From NCBI GenBank assembly GCA_050084515.1, contig CM114271.1, forward strand, positions 38,316,001-38,380,000: a stretch of 64,000 nt of DNA. Reading direction: 5' to 3'. The stretch is from Blasia pusilla. Its lineage: Eukaryota > Marchantiophyta > Marchantiopsida > Blasiales. Numbering within the stretch: the stretch's first letter is position 1; each line of letters starts with the position of its first letter. Shown one piece after another: positions 31,099-44,300 of this stretch. The notes under the pieces were generated by a model that searched no databases, had not been told where the DNA came from, and saw only the letters and a program-made list of their open reading frames with translations. Position numbers and translations under genes: made by a program.

Positions 31099-33738
31099 GT
31101 TGTGAATTTTGAACTGTTTACCAACAGTGCAGGTTTCATCCCCATCACACAGGGTGCGGGAGTGTGGTCGTGTTCCCATCCTGCGTTTTCGGCGGTTGAA
31201 GGGAAATGCTTCCCGCTCTCCCACCCTCCTGAAATTGAGCCGGGTTCCAAGTTCTTCAGTACCGCTGTCTCGGTATTAGGATAGACAGCCGAGAGCGCAA
31301 GGTTTTCGAGATGTTCATGGCTTCTTCCAATGCTGTCTCCGCGCGCCCGCGGAGACACAGCATTCATGTGAACTGCTGCTGTCCTCGCATTAGAAAAATG
31401 AGTTTCGGCATTTTCGGAAAGCCCCAGAGCACGGGATTTTCAATCTTTGCGATGATTTGAAATCCGGAAGGTGGGGAGGTTTGGACTGCTGCCCATTCCG
31501 TGAATCCCACAAGCGAACTTACGTGCGCAGCAGAGGTTGCATACGAGAAAAACGACCTCTGTATTAGCCCGACCTCACGATCTTCCTGTGTGTTGTATGG
31601 GCTGAAAAAGTCACGACGCTGATCCGACCGCTGACCCGGGAGATCTGGTTCCTGGTCACACGGGGGAGACACAAGCTTCTCCCGTGTCAATGATCACCCG
31701 AGGAAACTGCCGCCTGTTCGCACATGACTCCGTCGAAGAAGCCTAAATTCGTCGATATCTCAGATCTATCCCAGATCTCTCAGATGAAACTTGAATGTGG
31801 AGGTAGGTTCGTACAGGTGAGATGAGTATGGACCGAGTTACCAACTCCCCCACATTGCCCGCAATTCCCAAGTTAATGGCGATGAACGGATGTGTCAACA
31901 CAAAAGTGGTGAGCTCTCCAGACTCGCTTTGGGCCGTGTACATGTACAGGCTACATAGTACATGCGTGCTCGTGATACAAATATCGAGGTTCCGCTTTTT
32001 CCACCGCATTAATGCATGGAGACGGCCATCAATGATGCACTTACCCAGCGCCGTGCCGTGCAGATGTAGAGAAAGGCGGCTGCCCATCCGATCTGAAAAG
32101 AAGATCCGGTGCAGCGCTCATCCGCGATGCCACGAGAAAGAGGATTAATCGCACATCCATGGCTCCCGCTCCCTTTCACGTGCTCTGCGGAGTGCGATCC
32201 CGAATACCCCTGCCCAATTGCAATCCAATTCATCGACGCCTGTCAGGGCTCAGTCCTGACTCATCCCCAGTTTGATCACAACGGACTTAACAAGCCTGAC
32301 CAATGAAACGGCAGCGCAAGCTTTGGTTTGGAAAATAACTGTCAGGAGTCCGGAGCACTACATCCACATAGGAATCGCTGCTCTATTTGAGTGTTGCTTG
32401 CGGGTGGGTGCACTGTACACTACGGCACTGGACTGTCAGCAGAACTCACCTTCCGCCCAAACGACGAATGATTCGGAATCGCACAAGGCCGCGCATGTCC
32501 AGGCCTCCTATCCAAGATGGGTGTAAACACGGGACCGTTGAAAAGGAATATTGAACAAAGAAAGAAGGCCCATAGATTGGATGTTGTAAATCCCCTGTCG
32601 CGGTATCCACGACACAGACTAAAGCTTGCATGTGTACTCACAACACAACAAAGAAGAGATTCCCCCCCGTCAAAGGGGAAAAGACTACAGCTTGCATGCG
32701 CACACATGACACAACGCATGTATGTGCACTCACAACGCAACAATGAAGAGATTCCGCCCCGTCAAGGGAGGAAGTGAGACAATTTCTGCTTGAACAGTGA
32801 ATCTCTTCTGGGAAAAGAAAGCAAGTCTCGCTTCATCACGTGTTAGCAATTGCATCCACACGGGGGACCCACAAGCTCTGAATGATGTACATCAATTGCG
32901 TACTAGTGCCGATAGTATACACTTAGGATGGTAAGAACCTGAAGAGGAAGAATACACCCGTGTATCTGGGGATCGCTGTCAACACAAGTTTTGAGTTTTC
33001 ACAGTATAGGCTGGATGACTGAATGGGTGGATAAGCCACCTAAGATTAATCCACCGGCGATGAGTACTAGCAGATAGAGATGAGCAGCCCATGAAGCTCG
33101 CGGAAGGCGTAATTCTGAAGCTAGGGTTTCTTTCTCGGAGAAGAGACGAATTGAATGTACAAAGCACTCCAGGAGTCGTTGAGAGCGTAGTAGTTTTCCG
33201 TTGCGCCCCACAAGAGATGTGGTGACAGCCTCCGAACAGGAAAAGTCGTGGAAACTAACTTATGCATATGAGAGAGGAAGGCAAAGAATACCTCCGCTTC
33301 CAGCCATGGGTTTGCTACGAACAGCCTCGGCCATGACCTAAAAAAATGCTCTACTCTACAGGTAATGATTGCACACACTGTTGCCGTTGCTGCTCGAATA
33401 CGATGGCCGATCACTCCATTTCGTCGCTGACTGTAGAGAGTCGCTGGAGCAGATTGGTGGACGAAGCATTTGCACCGTTACAGCAAAATCAGTAGATGCT
33501 ACAACATGATTCCAGCACACTCGAGCTCTGCACATGGGAGCACCGGCTGATCTCAAGACGACGAAGGCCGATTGCCTCGGATTATTACAGAGAGTGTGCC
33601 TAAGAGGAGGCGGGGAGGGAATCCGACTCCGCCTAAGCCAACCACCAGACAGCCAGAGCTCATGACCTCGAGTGGCGGATCCTCAAGATCGTCCATATCT
33701 TCTGGCTCCTGTCCGCAGGAGATGAGCGAAGTGATCTG
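31099..33738. other. Region downstream of the GT92 gene
   Basis: No second gene can be supported. It contains a GC-rich near-palindrome at 31331-31364. A diverged duplication at about 32633-32680 and 32724-32770 shares CTCACAACRCAACAA and GAAGAGATTCC. The first few hundred bases below 33738 are probably the GT92 3' UTR. Confidence 0.45.
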
Positions 33739-35770
33739 CTAAAGCTCCCATGTCATCTTACCGGCGGATGGTCCACTCCTAATTCTGAACATTCGACGAG
33801 TGTAGTCCCTCAAGCTAGTGTCGTTGACCTGGCAGTGACTTGCTTCCCAGGAGTCCGGTTTCTTAGCATCAGGGCCCACTCCCTCGGGCCTGTCTCTGGA
33901 GTTGAGATTTTTGGGCTCCTTCCAATCAACCACATACGTCGAAGCGCGTTTCGTGAACTTGGTTTCGAATTCGGGCCAGACTTGGAACTTGTAGTGGTTG
34001 ATGACCGTATATTTGGGATCCGTGTACATTGTCATGTACTCTGGCAGCAAATCGAAGTGATGTATGACGTTGGCCAGCGAAGGTCGGAGCGCTTTCAACA
34101 GAACCAGCGACTTGTGCCTCTGCTCTCTCGTATCTCTACATGTGTAGCCCTGCGTGACTCCCTGCGCCGGATGCACGCTCAGCCCCGAAGGACCGAAGTT
34201 CCTGCAAAACACCGATATCTGCCCCAAGGTTTGATCTACTTCCTTCGGCGGGACGAGCTTCGTTTTCAAAATGACCTTCCCCTGTGTGTCTGCGATGAGA
34301 TCCTTGAAAGAGTTCCTGGCAGATTGCATCGCGGACTTCGAGTCCTTGGGAAGCCGATCCAGCCACCATTTGGGATAGAAGTACTCATCCACATCTGTGA
34401 ACAACAACCAAATGCACTCCCTACCAGCTCGAATGGCGCAGTGCGAGAATCCGGCCTCCTGGGTCTTCACCCAAGGCCACGAATGCCGCGTCACATTGTA
34501 CTCCGCGAGGCTGTTCACCACGCCCCGGAGGTCGTCTTCGCTGTTGTTGTCGTAGAGGAAGAACTTCTCCACTCCCAGGTGCGAGTTGAACTGAACCCAT
34601 TCCTTCAGAAACTTGCCGGCGTTCCACACCATAGTGCAAGCGCAGATGACATGCTTCTTCCCCCGAGACTGCGACGAAGTCTGCAAGCCATCTTCGGACG
34701 ACGACGAGGGCTTTCCGCGCGCCGGCTTCGGCCGATTGTAGTACGCCACAGAAGGGATCACATGACCTTTGTAGCGCAGATACACCTTCTGCCTGAGCGG
34801 CTCTCCTACACTGTCCTCGAACTCTGGAAGCGCGCATCTGTACACTTCTTGAGCAGCTGCGGTGACCTCAGTCTCCACTGACAGCCCGAACACGCACTTG
34901 AACAATGTCAAGTTCGAGTAGTCCCCGAGCTTCCGCTTGTCGAAGACGCCTTTCACGAAGATGGCCACGTCCACCGGAGTGACTACAGCCCCATACACCA
35001 GAGGTGCATCCCACCTCGCCGGCACTCGATACTCCATGCTACTATTCAATCGAGGGCTACCACCGTCGTCCACCTCGATGGAAACACTGCTCGTAGCCAA
35101 TTTCTTTCTGGCTATCTGTTCAGGCCGCATACATGTAATTGCTAATCTTCCATCCACAAAATCCGCATTGAGGACCTTGGAGGTCAAGTTAACCCCGTAC
35201 CGGCAAGAAGTGACCCTGTCTCTCAGAGAGAACTCCGAGAACTTACGAACGAGGAAGAGGTCCAGGTTTTCGGGCAGGGCTACCATGTCTTCTATGTATG
35301 GCTGACGGTCGAAACCGACAGGAATGCCCTGGCTTATGGTCGCGGATCCAAATTTGCGTACTCGAATGCTTTTGTCATCATCCGGCTTCTCGGGTAGAAT
35401 TGCTAGCGCATCCGGCTTCTGGGGTATAACTGCCAGAGCATCCGGCTTCTCGGGTAGAACCGCCAGGGCATCCGGCTTCTCAGGTAGGACTGCAAGGGCT
35501 CCGCGGTCGATCGAGCTGACTGTCTCGATTGTGATGCCACGGTCAATTTCGACTTCGCCTTGCCCCATCTTCAGGTAGTTCAGGTCTGGTCCATGCTGCC
35601 GGGAACGCATGAGCCGTCTTGGATGGAAGAGCGCTGCATGGCAAGTAGATAGAAGCACGCAAAAATATCAGCGATACTTACTGGTGCATCACCGACGGAA
35701 TCAGACAGGCTACCATGCGAGCGATTGGCAGGATGAGATTGGTGAGAGTCGGGATGGCGACATTCATCGT

Positions 35771-35824
<54 letters not shown>

Positions 35825-36515
35825 CCATGACGCCGCTCCTAGCATAATCAAACGCCAGTGAAAAACGAGCCCGAAGATAACTCGCACTTCCTAGATTCTT
35901 TGTTGCTAGCCATCACCTGAGCAACACTCTCGCTACTCAAACAGTGATCACAACCAGTCGCCCGTGAATGAAGCCAAATCCGATCCCTACAGAGCACTAA
36001 CTTGGACTTCCGTCTGACAATTGAGATGGTCGTGGCTAGGGTGCCTCATTCCGTACTAACATCGCTTCCACATCCTCTTGTGGCGCTGAAAAGGTACGGG
36101 ATTCGCGCAAGCGTTTCACTATCAGGACCGAACTCCCAAAATGAGGATGTGCGAACACTCGATCGATGCTCACTTTCGTTCGGGAACGATGGCGGTGCAG
36201 AGAAGGATGTCCAGGCGCTTTAAATCCTTAGAATCATAAAACGCTGAATTCCATTCTGTTCTACTCTCCGCTGACAATTAGGATGCAGATATGAATACCT
36301 GGGAATGAGTCGTTCGCCACAGTGAAAATGGTGAGGAAACAAACGGCTGCCGCTAGACCGAGACAGACCCGCGTCATACACCAGCCGGAGCACACCAACT
36401 GATCCGCCAGCTTCTTATATCCTCCTGACCGGTGTTGTTGCAGCTCCATCATGCTCAGTCGAACGCCAGGGCGATCCTTCTTCTCTGCCGGCTCATCTAC
36501 AGCACTCCGCCCCAT
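33739..36515 (-). CDS. GT92 family glycosyltransferase (UPF0392/DUF23), two exons
   Basis: Exons 36515-36299 and 35633-33739 give a 703-residue protein. The intron has GT (36298-36297) and AG (35635-35634), and the phase-1 junction restores one frame. The N-terminus has about 49 cytosolic residues, then a hydrophobic signal anchor (about 50-67, CLGLAAAVCFLTIF), as expected for a type II Golgi enzyme. Residues about 118-157 are four copies of a decapeptide like ALAVLPEKPD. The catalytic region (about 400-665) shows ICACTMVWNAGKFLKEW, FFLYDNNSEDD, WPWVKTQEAGFSHCA, the metal/nucleotide-sugar binding TDVDEYFY (about 485-491), FGPSGLSVHPAQGVTQGYTC and INHYKFQVW. Plant GT92 includes pectic galactan galactosyltransferases (GALS); the exact substrate here is unknown. 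An upstream in-frame ATG at 36659 would add 48 residues. Confidence 0.9.
35775..35822 (+). repeat. (GA)n microsatellite in the GT92 intron
   Basis: About 24 uninterrupted GA units, reading as CT on the coding strand, within the single intron of the GT92 gene. Confidence 0.95.
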
Positions 36516-39500
36516 GCTTTTAGCTCTAATCTGCCCCGAGAGGACAGATTTCTGAGCTGACGACTGTGGCGGAACTCTCCGAGTCGGAGAGAGTCTTTTA
36601 ATTAGAATCAGGGGCCGGAAGAGTCCTGCGCGCCCGGGCCTCATCGGCAATTCCTTCACCTCTCACCCCCGGTACGCCAGGTGCTTCAACAATCTTGTCA
36701 GCCCAGGACATCATGGGCCTGCAGCCAGACCTAATTATCATTCCCAGCCGAGACGTTCGCCCGACTTCGATCGACTGAGCACCCGATTCAGCATCCCCGC
36801 AAGCTTCCACGAATCCCCCGTCATCGTCCCTAAACCACTTCCAGCCCGAGCTCCAAACCGACGGACGACGGTTGCGCAGCTCTGCGTATTCCCCCACCAG
36901 CCCCCTGTCCTAGCTCGCACCGCGAACTCCAATTTCGACCACCTAGCGCTCGAGCTCTCACTCTACCCCTCTCTCAACCGCCCGACGTCCCCGGCAGCTA
37001 CTCCAGCCGCTCAAGATTCCTCCGTCACTCTCCATAACTCGAGAAATGTCTCGCTCTCCCCCTCGTAGCACCTCGTTCCACCCCAGTGAAGCACCCCCGT
37101 CCCCGTCCCCGTCCCCTCCCCCCCCAAGCCGAAGCCTTCGCTACTACTCTACGGCGTCTAACCCCCCGACCTCAGAGTAGACGCGAGTGCAAGGCTGCCA
37201 TGCCTGCCTCCTGCTGCTGCTGCTCCTGCTGTCGCCCGCCAGCCAGCCAGCCGTCGATGGAGAGCGAGAAGACGACACCTTGCGAGCGAGCGTTGGAGTG
37301 GAGGAAGAGAGAGACAGACGGACGGAAGCGACGGGATGGCAGCAGCCAGTTGAACCAGTTCTCTTCGCGTAGGCACGCCTCACAAGCTCTCTCGCTCAGA
37401 CGCAGGTGCAGATCGAGCGCGTCTTGTTTGTCACTAAGTAGCTCTTCGCCCACGTGCCGAGCTCTCGTGGGAGGTCGGACGGACGGACCTCGCGTCCATC
37501 GACCCCGGTTCGGTCCAAGCCTGCCTTCCACGGCCCTGTCCCAACTGTCACCCATACGCGCGTCAGAGCGGCAACGACCCGCCTACCCGCTCTCCCTCGC
37601 CTCCTGCTCATCGATTACTTACTCTCCATTTACTTATACTCTTAATTTCTCACCTTTCCTCGCTTTGAAACCTGTCACCATCTGCCCGTGAAACCTGTCA
37701 CCTCCTTCCTTCGGGCCGCCCTCTTCCTTCCTGAGTCCTGACCCCTGCCAGAGGACGGGCTGCGCTCTGTTCGCTCGCGGGGGTTCCGGGGAGTCGGTAG
37801 AATCTGTACCGTCGGCTGCCGTGTCACGGTCGCGAGTTTAGTGACCGGCCGGCAGGCCGGCTCCGTGCCGCGCCTGTTCTCTTCCCGGGGGGAATCTGCG
37901 AGGGCAACGATAACGTTTCTTTTCCCTTTTCGTTTTCCTCGCCGGCGTCGCGGTCAAATAAAGCGGACAACCCTTACTTTCGTTCGCCCGTCGTGCTTGG
38001 TCCACGAGATCCACCGAAATTAGCGTGAATCGCCGGTTCAACATCTTCCCTGATCACGAAATTAGCAGATGTGTAACCTCATGTCAACAGATTACTCCAT
38101 GTAGTGGAGTGGAGTGGGGCGTGGCGCCGGGATTCCCACGGTAAACACACCTTCATAGCGACGAGATCTGCGGTATACTAGATTAGACAGGAGCGATTTT
38201 TTCTACTCAATAAACTACTAGTATTCCATACTTTTATGCTTGGCTAAATATCCTCCCTAGGTATACTCGTCATCATCCCTTAGCGAGTCCTTCTCCCTTG
38301 GGAGGGAGAGGGGAACTCTTCCAAGTTCCATCCTTCGTGAGAAAGGGAAGGAGGGCTTTGTTTTAAGAGTACGAGGAGTCTTTCCTTTCGCCTTTCCTTC
38401 TCTTTCCTTTTTTGTTCCATTCATTTTATTTTTCTGTGTTCTTTGTATTTTTTGTATGAGGAATGGAGAGGGTTTGTCCGTGCCCTCTCATTTTTGTTTT
38501 CTAAACGAAGCATAAATCCTATCACTTTTCAGAGGTATTGATAAGATTCTATGAAGAGTCAAGTTTGCTCAAGGAATATCTTCTAAATTTTATGAGCTTA
38601 ACATTGGGAAGCATCACATTATTCAAAAAATTACCAAGGGAGTGTAAAATAGAGGAGCAGTTACCCCCATTAGTATATAGATAGATTTTATTTCAAATAC
38701 TAATATTGTAAGACTATTGGTTCACAACCACTCCAAGTTTGTTGAGGAACTTTTGATAGCGGCGGCGCAAATTGGCAATTTTATGCTGTAACAGACAAAC
38801 ACACGATCTTTGCCTAACGCGCATGGGACCCGGACTTCTCCGTGCCCTCTCTCTCTCCCCCTGCGTACTCGATCGAGCGGTGCATGGAGCAAGATGTGGA
38901 CAAGGAACGAAACGATACGCCGATTCTCGTCCGTCGATCCGGACTCCTCCCTCCCCTCGATTCCGTATGAAAAGGTCGTCACGAAAAGTCGACGCGAAGA
39001 AAGATAACGTTCACCGGAGGTTAAAGGCGCGCGAGCGAGCGATGGCGCTCGGAGCCCGCGCTCCGCCACCCAACGAGTCCAAACTCGCTAACCACAGTTA
39101 CCACAGCTCACAAATTCAGCGCTGCGCTCCCACTCAACGCCCTCTCCCGGAGTCCGGAGTCCGGGCCCCCGAGCCTTTGACCGCGGGCCCGGGCTGGCCC
39201 CACGCTCCACATCGTCCCGCAGAACGCATTCAAATGGTGCAGGTGTGCATTAACGGCCCCTTGTTCGCTTCGAGGGGAATCAGGGGATTCATTCCCGGAG
39301 TAGATCTCGATGTGGATACCACGCTTGGGGGACCGTCGCCGTCCGTTCTCGCTCGGGTGAGTCTAGCGTGCGTGCGCGTGTTCGTTCGCAGCTCCCCCTT
39401 CGCTGCACGCAGCGATTTTGGACGGGGACGGCGGGAGGCATGGACGGGGACGGCGGGAGGTAGGACGGAGGGCGCAGGGGACGAAAAGAGACGTGCTACA

Positions 39501-39630
39501 TGTCGAAACGGAGAGCGTGACGAGAATTTCGTTTTGATCCGGACCTTGCTGCATGGCGTGAAGTATTTTTATTCATCTTTTTAGAATTCGGTTCATATTA
39601 GGGTTCCAAATGTGAATATTAGGGCTTAGC
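36516..39630. other. GC-rich region upstream of GT92; promoter and possible 5' UTR
   Basis: CpG-dense sequence from about 36600 to 38050, with C-rich runs (about 37090-37126), fits the promoter/5' UTR of the minus-strand GT92 gene. A second GC-rich block at 38770-39560 has an open plus frame of 270 residues (38772-39584) with Arg/Pro-rich composition and no domain I recognise. It is more likely incidental in GC-rich DNA than a gene. Confidence 0.45.
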
Positions 39631-39639
39631 TTATTGTCA

Positions 39640-42600
39640 TTTGGAGAAATTTCCCAAGGTAACGTCCTCTATTCACCCACCCTTCCCCTCCTTTCCCAAG
39701 TCCTTTCTTGTTTGTCGTATTTGTCGTATGTGCATCTCATTTTGGTTCGATTCACGTTTGTATTTGTTACCCTTCCTGTACATACACTTTTCTTCTCATC
39801 TATTTTATCTCGAAGGGCCCATGATCTTTTCACACTCTTAGCAACTCTACGTATTCATGAGTTTATTTTTGGGAGGGGGTTGGGACTAGAAGTCCTAGGT
39901 GATGTCGGTAGGTGAGAGTTTATGTTAGAGGAAGCATTACCGTGGACGGGAAGAGAGTGGTTTGCCAGGACCGCTCGTTCGAATGGGGATGACAGATCAT
40001 TATTGACGGGGATTGTCGACGATTTTATTGGAGGGGGCCATGTCCTCTTCTTGGTGAGTTGCATCCATGCCTCGACCGCATCGGCTCCGTGTGTGGGGAC
40101 CGTGGGTCGTCTAGTCGGGATACTAAATGCCCATGTTGTCCCGAATTCTTCACTCGTTAGAATTCGGAACCACTTAGCGGCTAAACATCCCGACTTTGAT
40201 AGATTTGGATGGGTGGTCCCTCCTGCCGACCATGGATGCTCTCCGGTGCTTCCCGCATCATCGCCCCCTCCCGAGGCATGGGAGTGGTTGAGGTCCCACC
40301 AGTAAAGATTATAGGTCTCTTCGAGACCCGTTTTCCCTGCCGAGGTTGTTTCATAGGATCCCCATGCTATTCGGGGACGACCTCCGCCACGCATTCCTCC
40401 TTCCCTCGCTAGGATCGCCCTTGATCCTATGGATGAGCTCTCGTGGTACCTACTACTTCTCCTTCCACGATGGTGTCTTCGTTACACTCGGGGGGAGGGA
40501 AGGCCGTTCATAGAGAGGTTATAGCACGCCCGAGACGCTTTCGAGGAGGTGATTGGGAGTCTGCAGAGTGAGTTTGTGGCATTCGCAGAGGTAGTAGTTC
40601 ACCTGGTTTCGGCGGACGATCCTGGAGCAGCCAGGTTGCGGCGATGTAGGACACAGGGCGAGCCTGTGAGTACTCGCGCGCGACGTGCTCTTTGCCCGAT
40701 GGACATGGCTCCTTCTTGGTGTTACCATCGATGCCCTCCGAAGGCTACATCCTCGTCCATCGGTTGACATTCCAGCTTTTGCACGTGACTTCCACCACGA
40801 CACGGCTATATGCCTTGACCCGTCCCTCTTTGCACGGGCACTCGGGCGTTCTCCGAGGATTGCGGCGGAGGTTTGTATGCGGTATGACGTCACGAACACC
40901 TTCGTGATTGCTTTCCTTCCGAGGATACCGCTAGCGGCTTCTCCGAAGTTGCTTCAGGTTGCCTCTCACCTAGCTCAGGGAGAGTGCCAACTGATGGCCC
41001 AAGTATTAGGGGGTCGGGCGACTTTTGGCGTTGTCAAAGGGGGGTGGTGGTATCCGTCCGATTGCCATAGGTGAGGTGCTCTTGCGGTTGGTGAGTCGTA
41101 CTCTCGCTTTGCAATTCCGTGAGGCTTTCGATCACATTTGAGTCCACATCAGTTTGGAGTTGCCACGCATGACCGGATGTGAGACGGTTGCCTTAGGTTT
41201 GAGGGCTTGTCTAGATGTACATCCAGTGGGTGGTTCTCCAAGTGGGCGTGGAGAACGCCTTCAACTCATATCTCGGGCTACTATATTCACAGAGTTGAGG
41301 GACGGGTGGCCCCATGGCGAGCCTCATTCCCTTTGTGCAGGCTTTCTATGGGGCCCCTTCGGCCCTCTATTTCCACCATGGTCGATTCGAGGAGGAGGTC
41401 ACGGTCTTGGAGTCTCACCGGGACTCGTCGGGGTGACCCTCTGGGTGGCGCGTTGTTTCTTTGTGGCTCATTACCGAGCGGTTCTTTCACGGTGGAGGCT
41501 TTCCGGGTTGCATGTTCCCTTCATTTGCGAGATGATACTCATATTGTTGGTCCTGGAGATCTGGTTGTCCTGCATTCGAGCACTTTTCAAAGACAGTTGG
41601 CACGTGTCGGCCTGGCGGTGAAGGTGGGGAAGTGCAAGGCTTGGTCTCCATCAGGCCTACGTGATGATCTACATTTACCCGACGGCTTCTTGCGACTGTC
41701 GGAGGGCCGAGTCTTGGGAGTACCGCCGGGAGCCAGGACTTTGTATCGACTTTCGTGGCGGCGGCTCTTACCGAGGATCTTCTCCACGTTGATGATCTTA
41801 CGAGATTGGTGACCCTCAAGTCGCCTTCGGCATTCTCTCTTCTTGTTTTGCTCAGAGACCTGGTTACCTCACTAGAACTGCCTCGGACATCTAGTCACCT
41901 TTCTTCCCTATATAGATCCTTTGATAGGAAGCTCATGCAGGTGTTTGGGGATCTTCTAGGACCCGGCTCCTTAGAGTGCCCCATGGGGAGTTAGCTCAGA
42001 CAGGCCTCTTGGCCGATTTCTTTTGGTGGAGTAGGTCTTCTCTCGACCGAGTTAGTGGCGCCCTCCGCTTTTTTAGGGAGTTGGGCCATAGTGGCACCCT
42101 CCTTTGCTCCCGATTTTTGTTAGAGATAGACCGCTCCTTCTACACTACGTCTCCCGGTCGAGGATGGCTCTTTCCCACTTGATCTTCACTCACGGCTTGT
42201 AGAGATTCCCTTCGAGTTGAGGCCGAGCCGTTCTCCCCACTTTCTCCTCCTTAGTTACCTCCGGTCGTCTAGGCTCCAATCTTCCTTGATGGAAGCCCAC
42301 TTTGAGGCGATTTTTAGAGGCACTATGTCCGGGACGGGAATATCCCCATGGAGGTTAGGGCCCGTATTCGCTCTTGCTCGGAAAGGGGGCAGGCTCATGG
42401 GTAGGGGCGCCCCTTCTCCAGCTTTCCGTGATCGCACCACTTACCTATACCACAGCGATGCGGTTCCGCTTGGGCCTCCCCAACCATCGGTGGTTGGTTC
42501 GACACATCGCGAGTGTCGCCGAGCCTGGATCCACTTGGTGTGCATTTGGCACGCCTTTGTCGATTGGGGGTGAGAGGATAGCCACTCACGATGCAAAGGC

Positions 42601-43282
42601 GGGATATCATGTTCGGTATTGCTCGGGAGAGTGGCTTCCATGTGCAGAGAGAGAGGCACTACTCCATGCGGGATTCCCTAATTCGTGCCGATCTCTACAT
42701 GACACGTGAGGTCGAGGTGGTTGTGGCGGGACGTGGTAGTCCTGAGATCCTCACGCTGGGAGGCGGTCTGAGCCCAAGTGGTGGCCCAAGGGCGAATGCT
42801 ACAAGGAGCGGGCGGCGGCGGCGGGCGGCGGCGAAGAAGACACATATCTACAGTCGACTACACGAGGGACACATCTTCATCCCCCTGGCCATAGAGATGT
42901 ATGGGGCTATGGGGGAGAGGTTCGACTCGTTCCTTACGGACTGCGCCCATCATCTCCACTCGAGAAATGGGTTGTCCTTAGCTCTGCGATTCAGTATTGT
43001 AGGTAGCGGGTCTCCATAGCGTTGCGTGCCAGGCTAATGGGATTTTGCGGCGGGCTCAGTCGTGGGGAGACGCCGGCGCTAGAGGCCCACTTAGTAGTAG
43101 TCATAGCTCTCTTGTTGTTGCTGATATTGTCTCTGCTGTTGGTGAGTTTAAATCGTTAGGGGGAATGCCCCCTTCTTCCTTTTCTGGTCGTGTTGTGGCC
43201 TTCAGGTTTTGACTCTTTGAGTCCCCCTCTTTTGTACTTCCGATGGGTTTTCCATCACTCGTTTTTATCGAAGTGCATCTTT
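39640..43282 (+). mobile_element. Degenerate non-LTR-type retrotransposon
   Basis: One open-frame relic (see the pol pseudogene) followed by a 3' tail that ends near ATCGAAGTGCATCTTT (about 43282). The 3' tail recurs truncated and inverted at 52850-52972 and diverged at 44172-44300, the pattern of 5'-truncated copies left by target-primed reverse transcription. The 5' end is set only by where coding similarity fades. Confidence 0.6.
39922..43019 (+). pseudogene. Non-LTR-type reverse transcriptase polyprotein, many frameshifts
   Basis: RT blocks recur across frames: GGIRPIAIGEVLLRLVSRTLA (41046 on), HQFGVAT, a motif A region reading VGVENAFNS at 41242-41268 (the expected catalytic Asp is Gly), RGDPLGGALF near 41430, and RDDTHIVGP near 41530 in place of the (Y/A)DD box, followed by KCKAWSPSG. 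The C-terminal part (42591-43019) has RADLYMTREVEVVVA and FIPLAIEMYGAMGERF. This fits the tail seen in RT elements with a restriction-like endonuclease (R2/Utopia-like), though I cannot fix the clade. The motif A change and stops make it inactive. Confidence 0.6.
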
Positions 43283-44171
43283 GTTTGTTCTCAGGGTAAT
43301 CATATTGCGCTTTCGCTCCGTCTCGGTTCGGTGCTGCTTCTTGTTACGCTTTTGGTTCGCGGTGTGGGTTCGGCGCTACGTCCGGGTGAACCGGAGTCAC
43401 CTGGCCGGTTGAAGTCTCAGACTCCCGTTCCCGTTTCTGAACTGCCGGTAAGAACTTTAAGGAAGTAGGGTAGTTCGGTGTCTTATATCAAATAGTCGAC
43501 CGGCATAGGGAAAGTGACCGTCTACGTTTATGTGCACCGGGAAAATACCGGGTCTCTAAAGCATCCACCCGGCCGTAGGTCCGGAGCAGCTTGTCGACGA
43601 TTTGCATGACGCGGCGCGACGCAACCAGTAATACAGGACGCCGACGAGGGGAGCCGCAGCTCTCAATGCGAAACTGGCAACCTAAACGCTTGCGCTGCGC
43701 TTTCCGCACACGACCGCCTACGTGCGCGCGCTCACTCGCGGTCTCCCTCCATCCCCGACGTGCCATGTAGCAATCGTTCCCCTTCTGTCCCTGCCTGTCG
43801 CCTTCATCCCAGCGCCTTCGTGCGTACTGCTCGGTAAGCCCCCACGCGCGCTGTATGTAGCGTAGCGCCTTCGCCTTTGGAGCCCGGGCGGAGCGGCTCG
43901 CTTCCGAAGAATCCCCGTCTGAGACGTTACCGTGAAGCGAACACAACGACGGCGATCATCCACTGTACTCCACCACGCCGCCTGCCCGGGTTCCCGGCTG
44001 CCGGGCTGGAGGCCGAGTGCTGCAGCACGGAGTCCGGACTGCACAGTGGCGCAGTCACGAGCGACGTAACGGGGGTGCCGGCGTTCGATTTCGCCGTCGA
44101 TTCCATTCGGACAAAATGTGAGATCGGGACCGCCGTCTAAGTTGTCCTAAGGTGTTTTCTTGGCTTGTTCC
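43283..44171. other. GC-rich spacer between two RT-element tails
   Basis: CpG-rich, with short frames on both strands (for example 43488-43946 minus, 43877-44140 plus) that I do not recognise. It could be part of a diverged second element or a genic relic. Confidence 0.35.
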
Positions 44172-44300
44172 GGCGGTTCACTTAATAATAATCATAGTTT
44201 TCTAAATGTTATTGATATTATCTCTGATTTTGGTCGTTAGGAGGCAGACCCTTCTTTCTCGTCGGGACCGGTTATCGTGATGGGTTTCCATCCTCTTTTT
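44172..44300 (+). repeat. Diverged 3' tail of the non-LTR-type element
   Basis: Aligns with 43085-43240: ACTTAATAATAATCATAG, GATATTATCTCTG, TCGTTAGG, then GATGGGTTTCCATC. A separate, older 3' end. Confidence 0.6.

Noticed and set aside
33835-34881. 348-residue plus-strand frame
   Set aside because: It is antisense to the GT92 catalytic exon, whose motifs are unmistakable on the minus strand.
35580-35887. Minus and plus frames with Ser-Leu or Glu-Arg runs
   Set aside because: Translations of the (GA)n microsatellite in the GT92 intron.
37086-37691. 201-residue plus-strand frame upstream of GT92
   Set aside because: Low-complexity Pro/Arg/Ser sequence over C-rich runs, with equally long frames in other phases. 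It looks like promoter or 5' UTR.
38772-39584. 270-residue plus-strand frame in GC-rich DNA
   Set aside because: Arg/Pro-rich composition, no recognised domain and overlapping frames on the other strand. Long frames are expected by chance at this GC content.
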